Shown one piece after another: positions 43,955 through 52,019 of a stretch of 64,000 nt of DNA; the stretch's first letter is position 1; every line of letters starts with the position of its first letter. The translations under genes were made by a program, and so were the position numbers. A model generated the notes under the pieces. The model was not told the DNA's origin and did not search any database. It saw only the letters and a list, made by a program, of their open reading frames with translations. This DNA comes from DASQUK01 sp963717085 (GTDB lineage: Bacteria; Actinomycetota; Acidimicrobiia; Acidimicrobiales; VFJN01): contig CAVQVM010000013.1 of NCBI GenBank assembly GCA_963717085.1, positions 62,001 through 126,000 on the forward strand, in the 5' to 3' direction.

Positions 43955-44200
43955 TCACACCCGCCCCGGAAGCCGCTCGGTGGTCTCCTGCAGCAGCCAA
44001 CCGTTGCCGTCGGGATCGTTGAACGAGGCATACGAGCCGTAGGAACGGCCATGGGGATCTGGACCCGCGGCGCGCCCCTCGGCGCCGGCGCCGGCGGAGA
44101 CGTCGGCGCCGAGCCGGCATTCCAGCCCCGCTTCGCAGACGTGCATGGCTTTGTCGACGCCGCTGACGGGCACGACGACGACCTCGAGCTTCAGGTCCAT
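43955..44200 (-). pseudogene. VOC-family protein with in-frame internal deletion
   Basis: The frame is open for 81 residues but joins only the two ends of a VOC domain: DLKLEVVVVPVSGVDKAM at the start and AEGRAAGPDPHGRSYGSYAS FNDPDGNGWLLQETTERLPG (two parts) at the end. Between them about 60 residues of the normal 140 are missing. The remaining central stretch (CEAGLECRLGADVSAGA) is not VOC-like. A product may still be made, but it cannot form the paired beta-alpha-beta-beta-beta fold. It lies between the formamidase and the 68-residue protein. Confidence 0.7.
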
Positions 44201-44250
44201 GACTTGGACTCCTTTCACTTCTACGGTGGCGCCGGGTGACGCCACGCCGG

Positions 44251-45372
44251 TCAGCCGGCGGTGAAGATGTCTTCGGGTAGGAAGGCGGACACGAGCATGT
44301 TGGGCACGTCGACGAGCTGGCTGACCTTGAGGTCGACGGCGACGCTGCAGATGGCGTAGGCCTCCTGGCGTGTCCAGCCTCGCTCGGTCAGGTGGTCGAT
44401 CATGTTGAGGAGCGCGTTGCGGGCGGCAAGCGAGACGTCCTCGGAGTGGTCGACGCCGTCTTTGGTGACCGAGATGCCGGTAGTGGCGTAGAACCGACGC
44501 GGTGCGGCGAACTCGGGTGGCAGGTAGTAGTCCTGCCTGGTGAACCGGAGGTGGCGGATGCCCTTGTCCGCCGCCTCGCCCTTGCGCAGCTCGAACTGGA
44601 CGTGCAGCGTCGCGTCCATCTCGATGGCGGTGCCGCAGGTCTCGCAGTCGCCCTGGGCGAAGTGGGCGTCGCCGGCGGAGAACAGCCCACCGGGGGTGTC
44701 CACGGGGATGAGGAGGTGCGCGCCCTTGCTGAGCTGCTTGATGTCGACGTTGCCGGCCTGCTCGCGGGGCGGGACGGTCCGCAGGGCGTGGGCGGCGATG
44801 TTCGGGTCGGTGGGGACGGCTCCTGCGGCCGACGGGGGGAGCACGAAGCCGCCGCGGTCGAGCAACGCCTGTTCGCGGGCGGTGGTGCCGGCGAGCAGCT
44901 CGTGGCCGGGAGACAGGCCGATCGTGCCCATGAACGGGGCTCCGGGGATGCGGACGCCGGGAAGGTTGTCGGAGGTGGCCCAGCCCCCGGCGATGTCCCA
45001 GTTGACCTTGAAGGGCTCGGGGAACTCGTCGCGGAGGAACCCGAACCCGGGTACCTGGACGGTGTAGCCGTAGCGGTCGGGTTCGACGTCGAGGATCTCG
45101 ATGTCGAGCAGGTCGCCCGGCTCGGCGCCGTCGATGTAGACGGGGCCGGTCAGGGGATGCACCACGTCGAGGTTCGCAGCGGCGACGTCGTCCCGCGAGG
45201 TGGCGGGGCCCAACTGTCCGTCGAAGGCGTCACGGGTCTCGAGGATCACCTCGTCGCCGGGGTCGCAGTGGATCACCGGTGGGATGTCGGGGTGCCAGCG
45301 GTTGTGGCCGGTGCCGGGCTCCTCCACCAGCGTCTTGGTCCGGTCGATGCGGATCTCCGGCGTGGTCTTCAT
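44251..45372 (-). CDS. Formamidase/acetamidase family amidase
   Basis: The 373-residue protein matches the FmdA_AmdA family: TGHNRWHPDIPPVIHCDPGD, GPVYIDGAEPGDLLDIEILD, HELLAGTTAREQALLDRGGF and SKGAHLLIPVDTPGGLFSAG followed by DAHFAQGDCETCGTAIEMD. The conserved acidic and histidine residues in SAGDAHFAQGDGE-like segment are present, with Cys in QGDCETCG where many members have GE. It hydrolyses short-chain amides. Its ATG overlaps the SDR gene stop (ATGA at 45369-45372), so it is in an operon with an SDR and a membrane protein. Confidence 0.92.
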   Translation of the reverse strand: MKTTPEIRIDRTKTLVEEPGTGHNRWHPDIPPVIHCDPGDEVILETRDAFDGQLGPATSRDDVAAANLDVVHPLTGPVYIDGAEPGDLLDIEILDVEPDRYGYTVQVPGFGFLRDEFPEPFKVNWDIAGGWATSDNLPGVRIPGAPFMGTIGLSPGHELLAGTTAREQALLDRGGFVLPPSAAGAVPTDPNIAAHALRTVPPREQAGNVDIKQLSKGAHLLIPVDTPGGLFSAGDAHFAQGDCETCGTAIEMDATLHVQFELRKGEAADKGIRHLRFTRQDYYLPPEFAAPRRFYATTGISVTKDGVDHSEDVSLAARNALLNMIDHLTERGWTRQEAYAICSVAVDLKVSQLVDVPNMLVSAFLPEDIFTAG

Positions 45373-46145
45373 CGGGTTCCTCCCCGGTTGGACAGGAGCT
45401 GCTGGCCGCCGTCGATGTCATAGGTCGCCCCAGTGAGCGCGGTGTTGGTCATGAGGTGCACCGCCAGCGCCGCGACATCGGCCGGTCCGACGACGCGGCC
45501 GATGGGGAGCGTGGCACGGAGCTCGGCGCGGCGGGCGTCAAGCTGGTCGCCGAGCAGCGACGCCGACAAGGGCGTGTCGACGAAGCCGGCGGCGATGAGG
45601 TTCGCCCGGATCGGCGCCAGCTCGACCGCCAGGCTCGCGACCAGCGCCGGGAGCGCCGCCGTCATCGCCGAGATGAGCGTGAGACCGACGCCGGCGCTGC
45701 GGCCACTGGTGCCGCCCATGAACAGCAGCGTGCCCGGCGGTCGCATCCGGGCGGCGCCGTAGCGGGCGACGGCGAGCGTCACCACGATGCGATCGTCGAC
45801 GTCGCGCCGCGCCGCCTCGAAGTCCATGTCGGCCAGCGACGAGTAGTACGGGCCGGGCCCGGTGACCATGACGTGATCGATCGGCCCCGGCAGATCCTCG
45901 AAGAACCGTTCGAGGCGCCCGAGATCGGTGACGTCGAACGCCGCCGTACCAGACGCGTCGACCTGGTCGGCGGCGGCTTGGAGGCGGTCGGGATCGCGGG
46001 CGGTCAGGACCACCGCGGCGCCGCGAGCCCGTGCAAGACGGGCGGTCTCGAGCCCGATGCCCGCGCTCCCACCGATGACGACGACGGTCTGGCCGAGCAG
46101 GTCCTGATGGTCGCCCGTGTCAGGAGCGACGGTTGCGCCGGTCAT
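45369..46145 (-). CDS. Short-chain dehydrogenase/reductase (SDR)
   Basis: The 258-residue protein has TVVVIGGSAGIGLETARLAR, VVLTARDPDRLQAAADQVDA, VMVTGPGPYYSSLADMDFEA (replacing NNAG), and LLFMGGTSGRSAGVGLTLIS in which the Tyr of Y-x-x-x-K is absent. A normal C-terminus is ALTGATYDIDGGQQL. It resembles the SDRs at 28269 and 42842 in lacking the catalytic Tyr/Lys. The gene overlaps its neighbours by 4 bp at both ends (formamidase downstream, membrane protein upstream). Confidence 0.9.
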   Translation of the reverse strand: MTGATVAPDTGDHQDLLGQTVVVIGGSAGIGLETARLARARGAAVVLTARDPDRLQAAADQVDASGTAAFDVTDLGRLERFFEDLPGPIDHVMVTGPGPYYSSLADMDFEAARRDVDDRIVVTLAVARYGAARMRPPGTLLFMGGTSGRSAGVGLTLISAMTAALPALVASLAVELAPIRANLIAAGFVDTPLSASLLGDQLDARRAELRATLPIGRVVGPADVAALAVHLMTNTALTGATYDIDGGQQLLSNRGGTR

Positions 46146-46669
46146 GGTGCCTCCCGGGTGAGGGCCGCGAACACCGCGCCCGTTGTGACGCCGAACAGGA
46201 GGTGGTCCGACAGGTCCACGCCCAGCGTCCGCGCGTCGTACTCCCAGATCGGCTTGTACACCCCGGCCAACGGGAGAACCACGTAGCCCGCGAGCCACGC
46301 CGCCGGGCCCAACGCGAGCCCACGGATCCACGGGTACCCGGACGTCCTGCCGGCCAGCGCGCCGTACTGGAGACCCCAACCGATGCCCGTGGCCCAGTGC
46401 ACGAGGTTCGTCGTGGTCCGAGCCCACCGATCGGGGGGCGGCCGCCCCGTGACGAAGCGCTCCACCTTCTGGCCGACTTGGCCCGGAGCCGACGCCTCGT
46501 CCCAGCTCGTCACGCCGGCCGCGAGCTCCCACCGCCAGAGGGACTCCTTGCCGCCCTCCCGGCGGTAGCGCAGGTACTGCACGACGTCCATCGCGGCCGT
46601 GCCGACCGCGCCGGCCACCGCACCGGCGGCGAGGTGACGAACGATGCCGAAACCGCGTGCGTTGCCCAC
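46142..46669 (-). CDS. Hypothetical membrane protein
   Basis: GTG 46669 is chosen for its AGGAGGCTCTTCTC site. The 175-residue product has four membrane segments: HLAAGAVAGAVGTAAMDVVQ, NLVHWATGIGWGLQYGALAG, LALGPAAWLAGYVVLPLAGV and DLSDHLLFGVTTGAVFAALT. The charged loops include YLRYRREGGKESLWRWELAA and GRPPPDRWARTTTN. Similar actinobacterial proteins exist without assigned function. Start of the operon formed with the SDR and formamidase; it overlaps the SDR by 4 bp (ATGA at 46142-46145). Confidence 0.75.
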   Translation of the reverse strand: MGNARGFGIVRHLAAGAVAGAVGTAAMDVVQYLRYRREGGKESLWRWELAAGVTSWDEASAPGQVGQKVERFVTGRPPPDRWARTTTNLVHWATGIGWGLQYGALAGRTSGYPWIRGLALGPAAWLAGYVVLPLAGVYKPIWEYDARTLGVDLSDHLLFGVTTGAVFAALTREAP

Positions 46670-46675
46670 GAGAAG

Positions 46676-47034
46676 AGCCTCCTGGTGACGTTCGTCTTCG
46701 CGAGGTCGAGCAGCTCGTCGCCCCGTCCGGAGAGCACGCTCCTCGTGGCGTACAGCGTGAAGCCCTTGATCTGCTCGAGGGTGATCGTCGGCGGCAACGA
46801 GAGTTCCTGTCGTGCGGTCACGACATCGACCAGGGCGCACTCGTCGTGATCGAACGCCGCCCGAAGCGCGAACGCCGCCGCCTCCTCGTGCCGTACGTGC
46901 TCCCACGCCAAGTTCCCGTTGCGGCGCAACGCATCGGTGAGCCCGTTCAAGGAATCCCCGGGGAGCCCGTACACACGACGCACGCCGGCCTTTGCCACCG
47001 TCTCGACCACCAGGTCCGAGGTGGTGAACGACAT
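46676..47034 (-). pseudogene. Thiamine-diphosphate pyruvate oxidase/dehydrogenase, large internal deletion
   Basis: The frame begins like an intact PoxB-type enzyme (SDLVVETVAKAGVRRVYGLP, GDSLNGLTDALRRN, WEHVRHEEAAAFA with the catalytic Glu). It then jumps in frame to the C-terminal end of the same family (RAAFDHDECALVDVVTARQE, LSLPPTITLEQIKGFTLYAT, SGRGDELLDLAKTNVTRRLF). About 450 of roughly 580 residues are missing, including the whole nucleotide- and ThDP-binding region. The frame runs on past the natural end into the membrane-protein gene. A clean fusion of both ends argues for deletion, not sequencing error. Confidence 0.85.
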
Positions 47035-47147
47035 GGGGGGCGCTCCTGTGTCGTCGGCGCCCGTGGCATGACGATCGCGCGGCCGGCGCCTGGTCGCTAC
47101 CTCAGAATCCTGATACCCGAGTCAACCCCAGGCGCCCCCCGCCAGCG

Positions 47148-47366
47148 TCAGTTCAGCGAGCACCTCTCGGCTGGCCGCATCGTGACCCTGCCCTGCTGGT
47201 CGACGACGACGATCACGTGTGCCGCGTCGTCCACGAGCGTGACGGCATGATCGAGGGTGCGTGCGGCGTGCGACGCGTCGGCCAGCGCGGCCACCGTGAG
47301 TCCAAAGTTGTGCGTGCTCAGGGCTCGATCGAGGGTGGCCACATTGCCGAGATCGTCTCTTTCCAT
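47148..47366 (-). CDS. Hypothetical protein, paralogue of the ORF at 53314-53602
   Basis: The 72-residue product contains THNFGLTVAALADASHAART and LVDDAAHVIVVVDQQGRVTM RP (two parts). The pseudogene at 53314 encodes FGLTIEMLADAAQAALA and LLIDDVAQVVVLIDKHSRLVVRP in matching order, which shows that both derive from one real family. No known domain, membrane segment or signal peptide. The start ATG has only a weak ribosome site (GCGCCGGCTC). It stands alone between a deleted oxidase gene and a reductase gene. Confidence 0.5.
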   Translation of the reverse strand: MERDDLGNVATLDRALSTHNFGLTVAALADASHAARTLDHAVTLVDDAAHVIVVVDQQGRVTMRPAERCSLN

Positions 47367-47494
47367 GAGCCGGCGCTGTTCCTGGCGTTCGGCCTGCCCG
47401 AGACCCTGCCGGCCGAGCCGGCCGATGAGGGGCGAACAGTTTCCCGCCGAGCCACCGTCACAACACCGGTGACAACCCTTGACCCGGAGGCATC

Positions 47495-48052
47495 ATGGCC
47501 AAGCTCATCTACGCCGCGCTCACATCCCTCGACGGCTTCATAGAGGACGAGGAGGGCCGGTTCGACTGGGCCGTGCCCGACGCCGAGGTGCACGAGTTCG
47601 TCAACGACCTCGGGCGGCCCGTCGGCACCCACCTCTACGGCCGGCGCATGTACGAGACGATGGCCGTCTGGCAGACGGTCGGCGACGAGCCCGGGCTGCC
47701 GGTCGCCGAGGCGGACTTCGCCGAAACATGGCGCGCCCTGGACAAGGTTGTGTACTCGCGCACGCTCGACGCCGTGTCGACGCCCCGCACCCGGCTCGAG
47801 CGCACGTTCGACCCTGAGGCCGTGCGCAGCATGAAGGAGGCCGCCGACCGCGACATCAGCGTCAGCGGCCCCGGCCTGGCGCAGCACGCGTTCCGGGCCG
47901 GGCTGGTGGACGAGGTCCATCTGTTCGTTTTCCCGGTCGTCGTGGGCGGCGGCAAGCCGGGGCTGCCCCGGGACGTCCGGGTGGACCTCGAGCTGCTCGA
48001 CACGCGACGGTTCGGCAACGGCGTGGTGCACATGCATCACCGCACGCGGTGA
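47495..48052 (+). CDS. Dihydrofolate reductase-like (RibD C-terminal) protein
   Basis: The 185-residue protein starts at ATG behind CCCGGAGGCATC. It begins AKLIYAALTSLDGFIEDEEG (the DHFR-like S-L-D-G motif), has VGTHLYGRRMYETMAVWQTV, LDKVVYSRTLDAVSTPRTRL, then ISVSGPGLAQHAFRAGLVDE with HLFVFPVVVGGGKPGLPRD. These are the RibD_C hallmarks: NADPH-binding G-G-G-K and the GLVDEV turn. Such stand-alone proteins reduce unidentified pterin- or pyrimidine-like substrates. A broken relative lies at 59826-60225. Confidence 0.92.
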   Translation: MAKLIYAALTSLDGFIEDEEGRFDWAVPDAEVHEFVNDLGRPVGTHLYGRRMYETMAVWQTVGDEPGLPVAEADFAETWRALDKVVYSRTLDAVSTPRTRLERTFDPEAVRSMKEAADRDISVSGPGLAQHAFRAGLVDEVHLFVFPVVVGGGKPGLPRDVRVDLELLDTRRFGNGVVHMHHRTR

Positions 48053-48126
48053 GCTGGTTGACCGCTGAGATGGAGCCGCTATGAGTGCGGGAGACAGCGG
48101 GATGCAATTGCCTCGTTCGCCCGGGT

Positions 48127-49536
48127 TCAGCGGCTCAGGCTGGAGGCCGTCGCTCGCAACCGCTCGGCGTTGGCGAGGGCGGGCTCCATGTGCTCGAACC
48201 ACCTACCGAGTGCCGCTTGCATCCGGGGGTCCCCCATGTGGTCGTTCATGCCGCGGGTCGTGTTGAGCCGGCAGGTCCCCAGCCAGGCGGCCAGGTCGGG
48301 CTCCTGAAGCATCTGAGTGATGACACGGAAGCCGCCCTCGAACACGCTGATCCAGTCGGTCGACTGGCTGGGGTAGGCCGTCGGGGGGCAGAGCCGGTTC
48401 TTGTCAGCGTCATTGTCCCGTGCCGCCTCAACGAAGCCGACCATGGCGGCGTTGAAGGTGGTGAAGCCGCCCATGAGTGACTGGGGCGTGATTCGCCCCT
48501 CTTCGAAGATCGGCCGAGGCGCCACTTCCCGCAGCCCGTAGGCCGTGCAGTCGACGTGGACGGTGCCGCGGTCCGTTGGGATCTCGTCGTCGTCGAGCAG
48601 GATCCGGTCGGTGTCGATGCGATGTACCCGTCCCTGCCGGACGACCCGCTCGATCTGCATCAGGGTCCGGTGCTCGGCTGGGCTGACGATTGCGCCGCGG
48701 AACATCGTCGGCTCGACGGCAGGGTCGAGGCGCAGGAGCGCCCCGCACGCCTCGAGCCGGCGGAAGAGGTCGTCGAGGTTCTCGGCCTCGGCGAGGGACT
48801 CCAGCACCAACGAGAGGCTCTCGACGGTCGAGGCGACCAGATCGAGCGGCTGCCAGGACGCCCGGTTCATCAGCCAGGCGTCCCGCGGTCGGACCCAGCG
48901 GATCTTGTCCGGATCGACACCGTTGTCGAGCAGGAAGCTGCACGCATCCATGGCTGTCTTGCCGGCGCCGAGCACGGTGAAGCCCGAGGGCGGCTCGGTG
49001 ACGTCGACCAGCTCGCCCACGGGGATCAGCTTGACCCCTGCACCGACAGTGAATGCAGGCGTGTGCGTCGCCGGCACCGACGTCTCGAGGTAGGTGGCGT
49101 CGACAACCTTCTGACGCACCCGCACCGTCGTCGTCTCGCCGGTGAGTCCCGAGCTGAAGGCGTGGTCGCCTGCGTGGTGGCCGCCATAGTCGCACTGCCC
49201 GAAGAAGCGGACCTGACCCGAGCCCACCAATTGCTCGTCGAGCACCCGCCGGAAGTAGTCGCAGATCTCCACGCCGGTGGCTCGCTCGTAGAACCCGGCG
49301 TTCGGTCCGGAGGCATCGATCGTCTCGGTGCCCAACGGTCGTGAGGTGACGCCGTAGGTGGACGACGGCTGGTGGAGCCGAACGAAGGGATAGGCGTCGT
49401 TCCAGTGCCCGCCCGGACTGTGGCGCCGGTCCACCATCACAACATCGACCTCGGCATCGGCGATCAGCGCGTCGGTGAACGCCATCCCGGACGCGCCCGC
49501 GCCGATCACCAGGTAGTCGGTCTCGATCTCCGCCAC
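48127..49536 (-). CDS. FAD-dependent NAD(P)-binding oxidoreductase
   Basis: From GTG 49536 (site GGGAGGCGGGT) the 469-residue protein begins ETDYLVIGAGASGMAFTDAL, a flavin-binding GxGxxG, with the ribose-binding acid in VDVVMVDRRHSPGGHWNDAY. It continues FVRLHQPSSTYGVTSRPLGT and a second Rossmann segment FTVLGAGKTAMDACSFLLDN. The two-dinucleotide layout and HWNDAYPFVRLHQPS resemble flavin-containing monooxygenase-like proteins, though the FMO fingerprint FxGxxxHxxxY/F is not seen. A single gene; the hairpins at 49695-49778 lie upstream. Confidence 0.88.
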   Translation of the reverse strand: MAEIETDYLVIGAGASGMAFTDALIADAEVDVVMVDRRHSPGGHWNDAYPFVRLHQPSSTYGVTSRPLGTETIDASGPNAGFYERATGVEICDYFRRVLDEQLVGSGQVRFFGQCDYGGHHAGDHAFSSGLTGETTTVRVRQKVVDATYLETSVPATHTPAFTVGAGVKLIPVGELVDVTEPPSGFTVLGAGKTAMDACSFLLDNGVDPDKIRWVRPRDAWLMNRASWQPLDLVASTVESLSLVLESLAEAENLDDLFRRLEACGALLRLDPAVEPTMFRGAIVSPAEHRTLMQIERVVRQGRVHRIDTDRILLDDDEIPTDRGTVHVDCTAYGLREVAPRPIFEEGRITPQSLMGGFTTFNAAMVGFVEAARDNDADKNRLCPPTAYPSQSTDWISVFEGGFRVITQMLQEPDLAAWLGTCRLNTTRGMNDHMGDPRMQAALGRWFEHMEPALANAERLRATASSLSR

Positions 49537-49694
49537 ACCCGCCTCCCGTGTAGCCCTGCCTCGAAGAATGCGTGCCTCACACCCTCGCAGCCACGTTTCG
49601 CGCCAACCAGGGCCGGATCGGTTGGTTGGGCAGAGTAGGCGCCCTCGAGCTCTGCAGCAGCCGAGTTTGGGGGCAGCCCACCGGTTGTCGGCCC

Positions 49695-49778
49695 GAGGCA
49701 ATGACGACCGTTCCCGAACCCTGAGGCAATGACGAACGCTTTCCGTGCGTCATTGCCTCGCCCTCGCCAAAGCGTTCG
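49695..49778. repeat. Overlapping, mutually exclusive hairpins with a direct repeat
   Basis: GAGGCAATGACGA occurs at 49695 and 49723; the second copy pairs perfectly with CGTCATTGCCTC at 49748-49759 (12 bp, 13-base loop). Within the same stretch CGAACGCTTT (49733-49742) pairs perfectly with AAAGCGTTCG (49769-49778). The two stems share bases and cannot form together. Located after the sugar-permease 3' end, 160 bp upstream of the FAD gene start; the rest of the 327-bp gap is featureless. Confidence 0.6.
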
Positions 49779-49863
49779 GTATTGCCCCGGGGCCTCGGCC
49801 TCACCGCCGGGGCGGCAACCACGGTTGCCCCGGAGTCCTCGAACGGCCGGCCCAACGCCCGCG

Positions 49864-51105
49864 TCAGCCCGTCGTCGTGCCGCCCCGCCGCGCTACGGCA
49901 TCGACAGTTACGGCCGCGATCAGCACGATCGCGGTGACGATGTTCCTGGAGGCAGCGCTGAAGCCCTGCAGCCCCATGCCGTTGTCGATGGCCGCGATCA
50001 CAATGCCGCCGAGAACGGCGTGCATAGCCTTCCCACGACCGCCGAACAGGCTGGTCCCGCCGATCACGGCTGCGGCGACGGCGTAGAGCACGAGCGTTCC
50101 ACCATCGATGTTCGTTGACACCGAACGCAGGCGTGACGCGTAGATGATGCCGGCCATGCCCGCGGTGAACGATGCCAACACGAAGCACAGGGTGCGCACC
50201 CGCGCCAATCGGATGCCCGAGCGACGAGCCGCTTCCGCGTTGCCGCCGATCGCGTACACGTGGCGACCGAACCTCGTTCGCCCGAGGAGGATGGACCAGG
50301 CGGTTGCCACGGCCAGGACGATCAGGAGCACCCACGGCATGCCGCGGATCGGCACGAGCACCCCGCGGTCCGTGTTGCAAACCAGTACCAGCAAGACGCC
50401 GGCGACCGCGACGCCGGCGATCTTGAAGATGGTGACGCCGACCGGCGGTGCAACAAGCCCGCGCGCGCGCCGGCGTGCTGCCCTGCGCCACGTCGTCAAC
50501 CCGTACACCGCGACCAGCACGAGCGTGACGATCCAGCTGGCTGCCGGCGTGAGGTTGGCGTTGGCGACGTCGTTCACGACATTGTCCTGGATCGGCAGAG
50601 TGCCCCCGTTGCCGAGGATCGCCAGCATCACGCCTTGCCAACCGAGCAGGCCCCCGAGCGTGACCACGAAGGACGGCAACCCGAGCCGGGTGATCAGCGT
50701 CCCGTGGAGGAGCCCGATGGCGGCGCACACCAGGAGCGCGGCCAGGATCGCCGCCCACCACGGCCAGCTGCCGTGCGACGTCGTGAGCAACTCGGCGGTG
50801 ACGACGCCGGACAAGCCGGCCACGAAGCCGGCCGACAGGTCGATCTCGCCGAGGAGCAGCGCGAAGACCTCCGCCAGTGCGAGCATCATGAAGACCGCAC
50901 CCTGCACCAGCAGGTTCACGATGTTGCCCGAGGTCAGGAACTTCGAGTTCAGCGACTGAAAGATGATCGTGATCGCGAGCATGCCCACGACGACCGGGAG
51001 CACACCGCTCTCCCCGGCGCGCAGCCGGGCGTACCACAGGTGCAGGTAGTCGCGGAGCGAGCCCGCGGCGAGCTCGGGCGATATGGCGACCTCGGCGGCC
51101 ACCAC
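49864..51105 (-). CDS. Sugar ABC transporter permease (xylose/ribose type)
   Basis: The 413-residue product has about ten hydrophobic helices and the BPD_transp_2 signatures: LTSGNIVNLLVQGAVFMMLA, LLLGEIDLSAGFVAGLSGVV, LPSFVVTLGGLLGWQGVMLA and ARRSGIRLARVRTLCFVLAS (the EAA-like loop). It is closest to XylH-type permeases of xylose or other monosaccharide importers. The GTG 51105 start is probably secondary: in another frame just upstream MERLDEKTRGLEDETGGPDE looks like the original N-terminus, cut off by a one-base shift near 51110. The body of the protein is intact. Confidence 0.85.
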   Translation of the reverse strand: MVAAEVAISPELAAGSLRDYLHLWYARLRAGESGVLPVVVGMLAITIIFQSLNSKFLTSGNIVNLLVQGAVFMMLALAEVFALLLGEIDLSAGFVAGLSGVVTAELLTTSHGSWPWWAAILAALLVCAAIGLLHGTLITRLGLPSFVVTLGGLLGWQGVMLAILGNGGTLPIQDNVVNDVANANLTPAASWIVTLVLVAVYGLTTWRRAARRRARGLVAPPVGVTIFKIAGVAVAGVLLVLVCNTDRGVLVPIRGMPWVLLIVLAVATAWSILLGRTRFGRHVYAIGGNAEAARRSGIRLARVRTLCFVLASFTAGMAGIIYASRLRSVSTNIDGGTLVLYAVAAAVIGGTSLFGGRGKAMHAVLGGIVIAAIDNGMGLQGFSAASRNIVTAIVLIAAVTVDAVARRGGTTTG

Positions 51106-51170
51106 GCGTCCTCGTCCGGGCCACCGGTCTCGTCTTCCAAGCCTCGGGTCTTCTCGTCGAGCCGTTCCAT

Positions 51171-51945
51171 GGACAGTTCGCCGGTTGCGAGGCGGCTACC
51201 GCGTCTCGGGAGGAAGGTTGGACGCGGCCGAACGTCATGTAGGACACGACCGTCTGCGGATCGAAGTCGCCGATCTTGCCGGTGGCGACCATGCGACCGA
51301 GGTGCAGGATCGCGATGCGGTCGGCGACGATGAAGACATCGTGCAGGTTGTGGGAGATGAGGAGCACGCCATACCCCCGACCGGCGAGGTTGCGAACGAG
51401 GCCGAGCACCATCTCGGTCTGCGCGACGCCGAGTGCCGCCGTCGGCTCGTCCATGATCACGAGCTTCGAGTTCCACAGCACGGCCCTGGCGATCGCGACT
51501 GCCTGGCGTTGCCCACCCGAGAGCGAGGCGACCGGCTGCCGGATGGACCGCACGGTGGTCACCGAGAGCCCGGCGAGCGCCTCGGTGGCCGACGTCTCCA
51601 TGCTGTCGTCATCGAGCAGCCCTGCCCTCGTCCGCTCGCGGCCGAGGAACATGTTCTGGACGATGTCGAGGTTGTCGGCGAGCGCCAGGTCTTGGTAGAC
51701 GGTCTGGATCCCCAGTGCGGCCGCATCGAGCGGCGTACGTATGTGCACCGGATGGCCTTCCCAGTAGGATCTGACCGCCGTCGGCTTGGTGGATCCCGGC
51801 GATCGTCTTGATCAGCACCGACTTGCCGGCACCGTTGTCGCCGGCCAGTGCCGTCACCTCGCCGGCAGGCACGTCGAGGTCCACTCCACGCAAGGCCACC
51901 ACCGGCCCGAATCGCTTGGTCAGATACCGCGCAGCTCGAGCAGTC
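51171..51945 (-). pseudogene. Sugar ABC transporter ATP-binding protein, frameshifted
   Basis: Pieces in three frames form an ATPase: LLELRG then (shift near 51923) KRFGPVVALRGVDLDVPAGE and Walker A GDNGAGKSVLIK, then (shift near 51752) VYQDLALADNLDIVQNMFLG, signature SLSGGQRQAVAIARAVL, Walker B LVIMDEPTAALG and LLISHNLHDVFIVADRIAIL. All catalytic motifs survive, only the frame is broken, so a sequencing or assembly error is as likely as decay. It belongs to the sugar importer with the permease and the binding protein. The C-terminal end before the permease is also in a shifted frame. Confidence 0.8.
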
Positions 51946-52019
51946 GGCTGCCGGGCGAAGGGCGGGGTTTCGCCCGGCAGCGACTCGCTGCGGCTCGCCG
52001 TGGCCAGAGACTGGCACGG

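Noticed and set aside
49577..51748. A single 720-codon frame across the sugar ATPase and permease
   Set aside because: Only its first 200 codons are a real ATPase part; the rest is the antisense/other-frame shadow of the permease. The real gene order is ATPase then permease.
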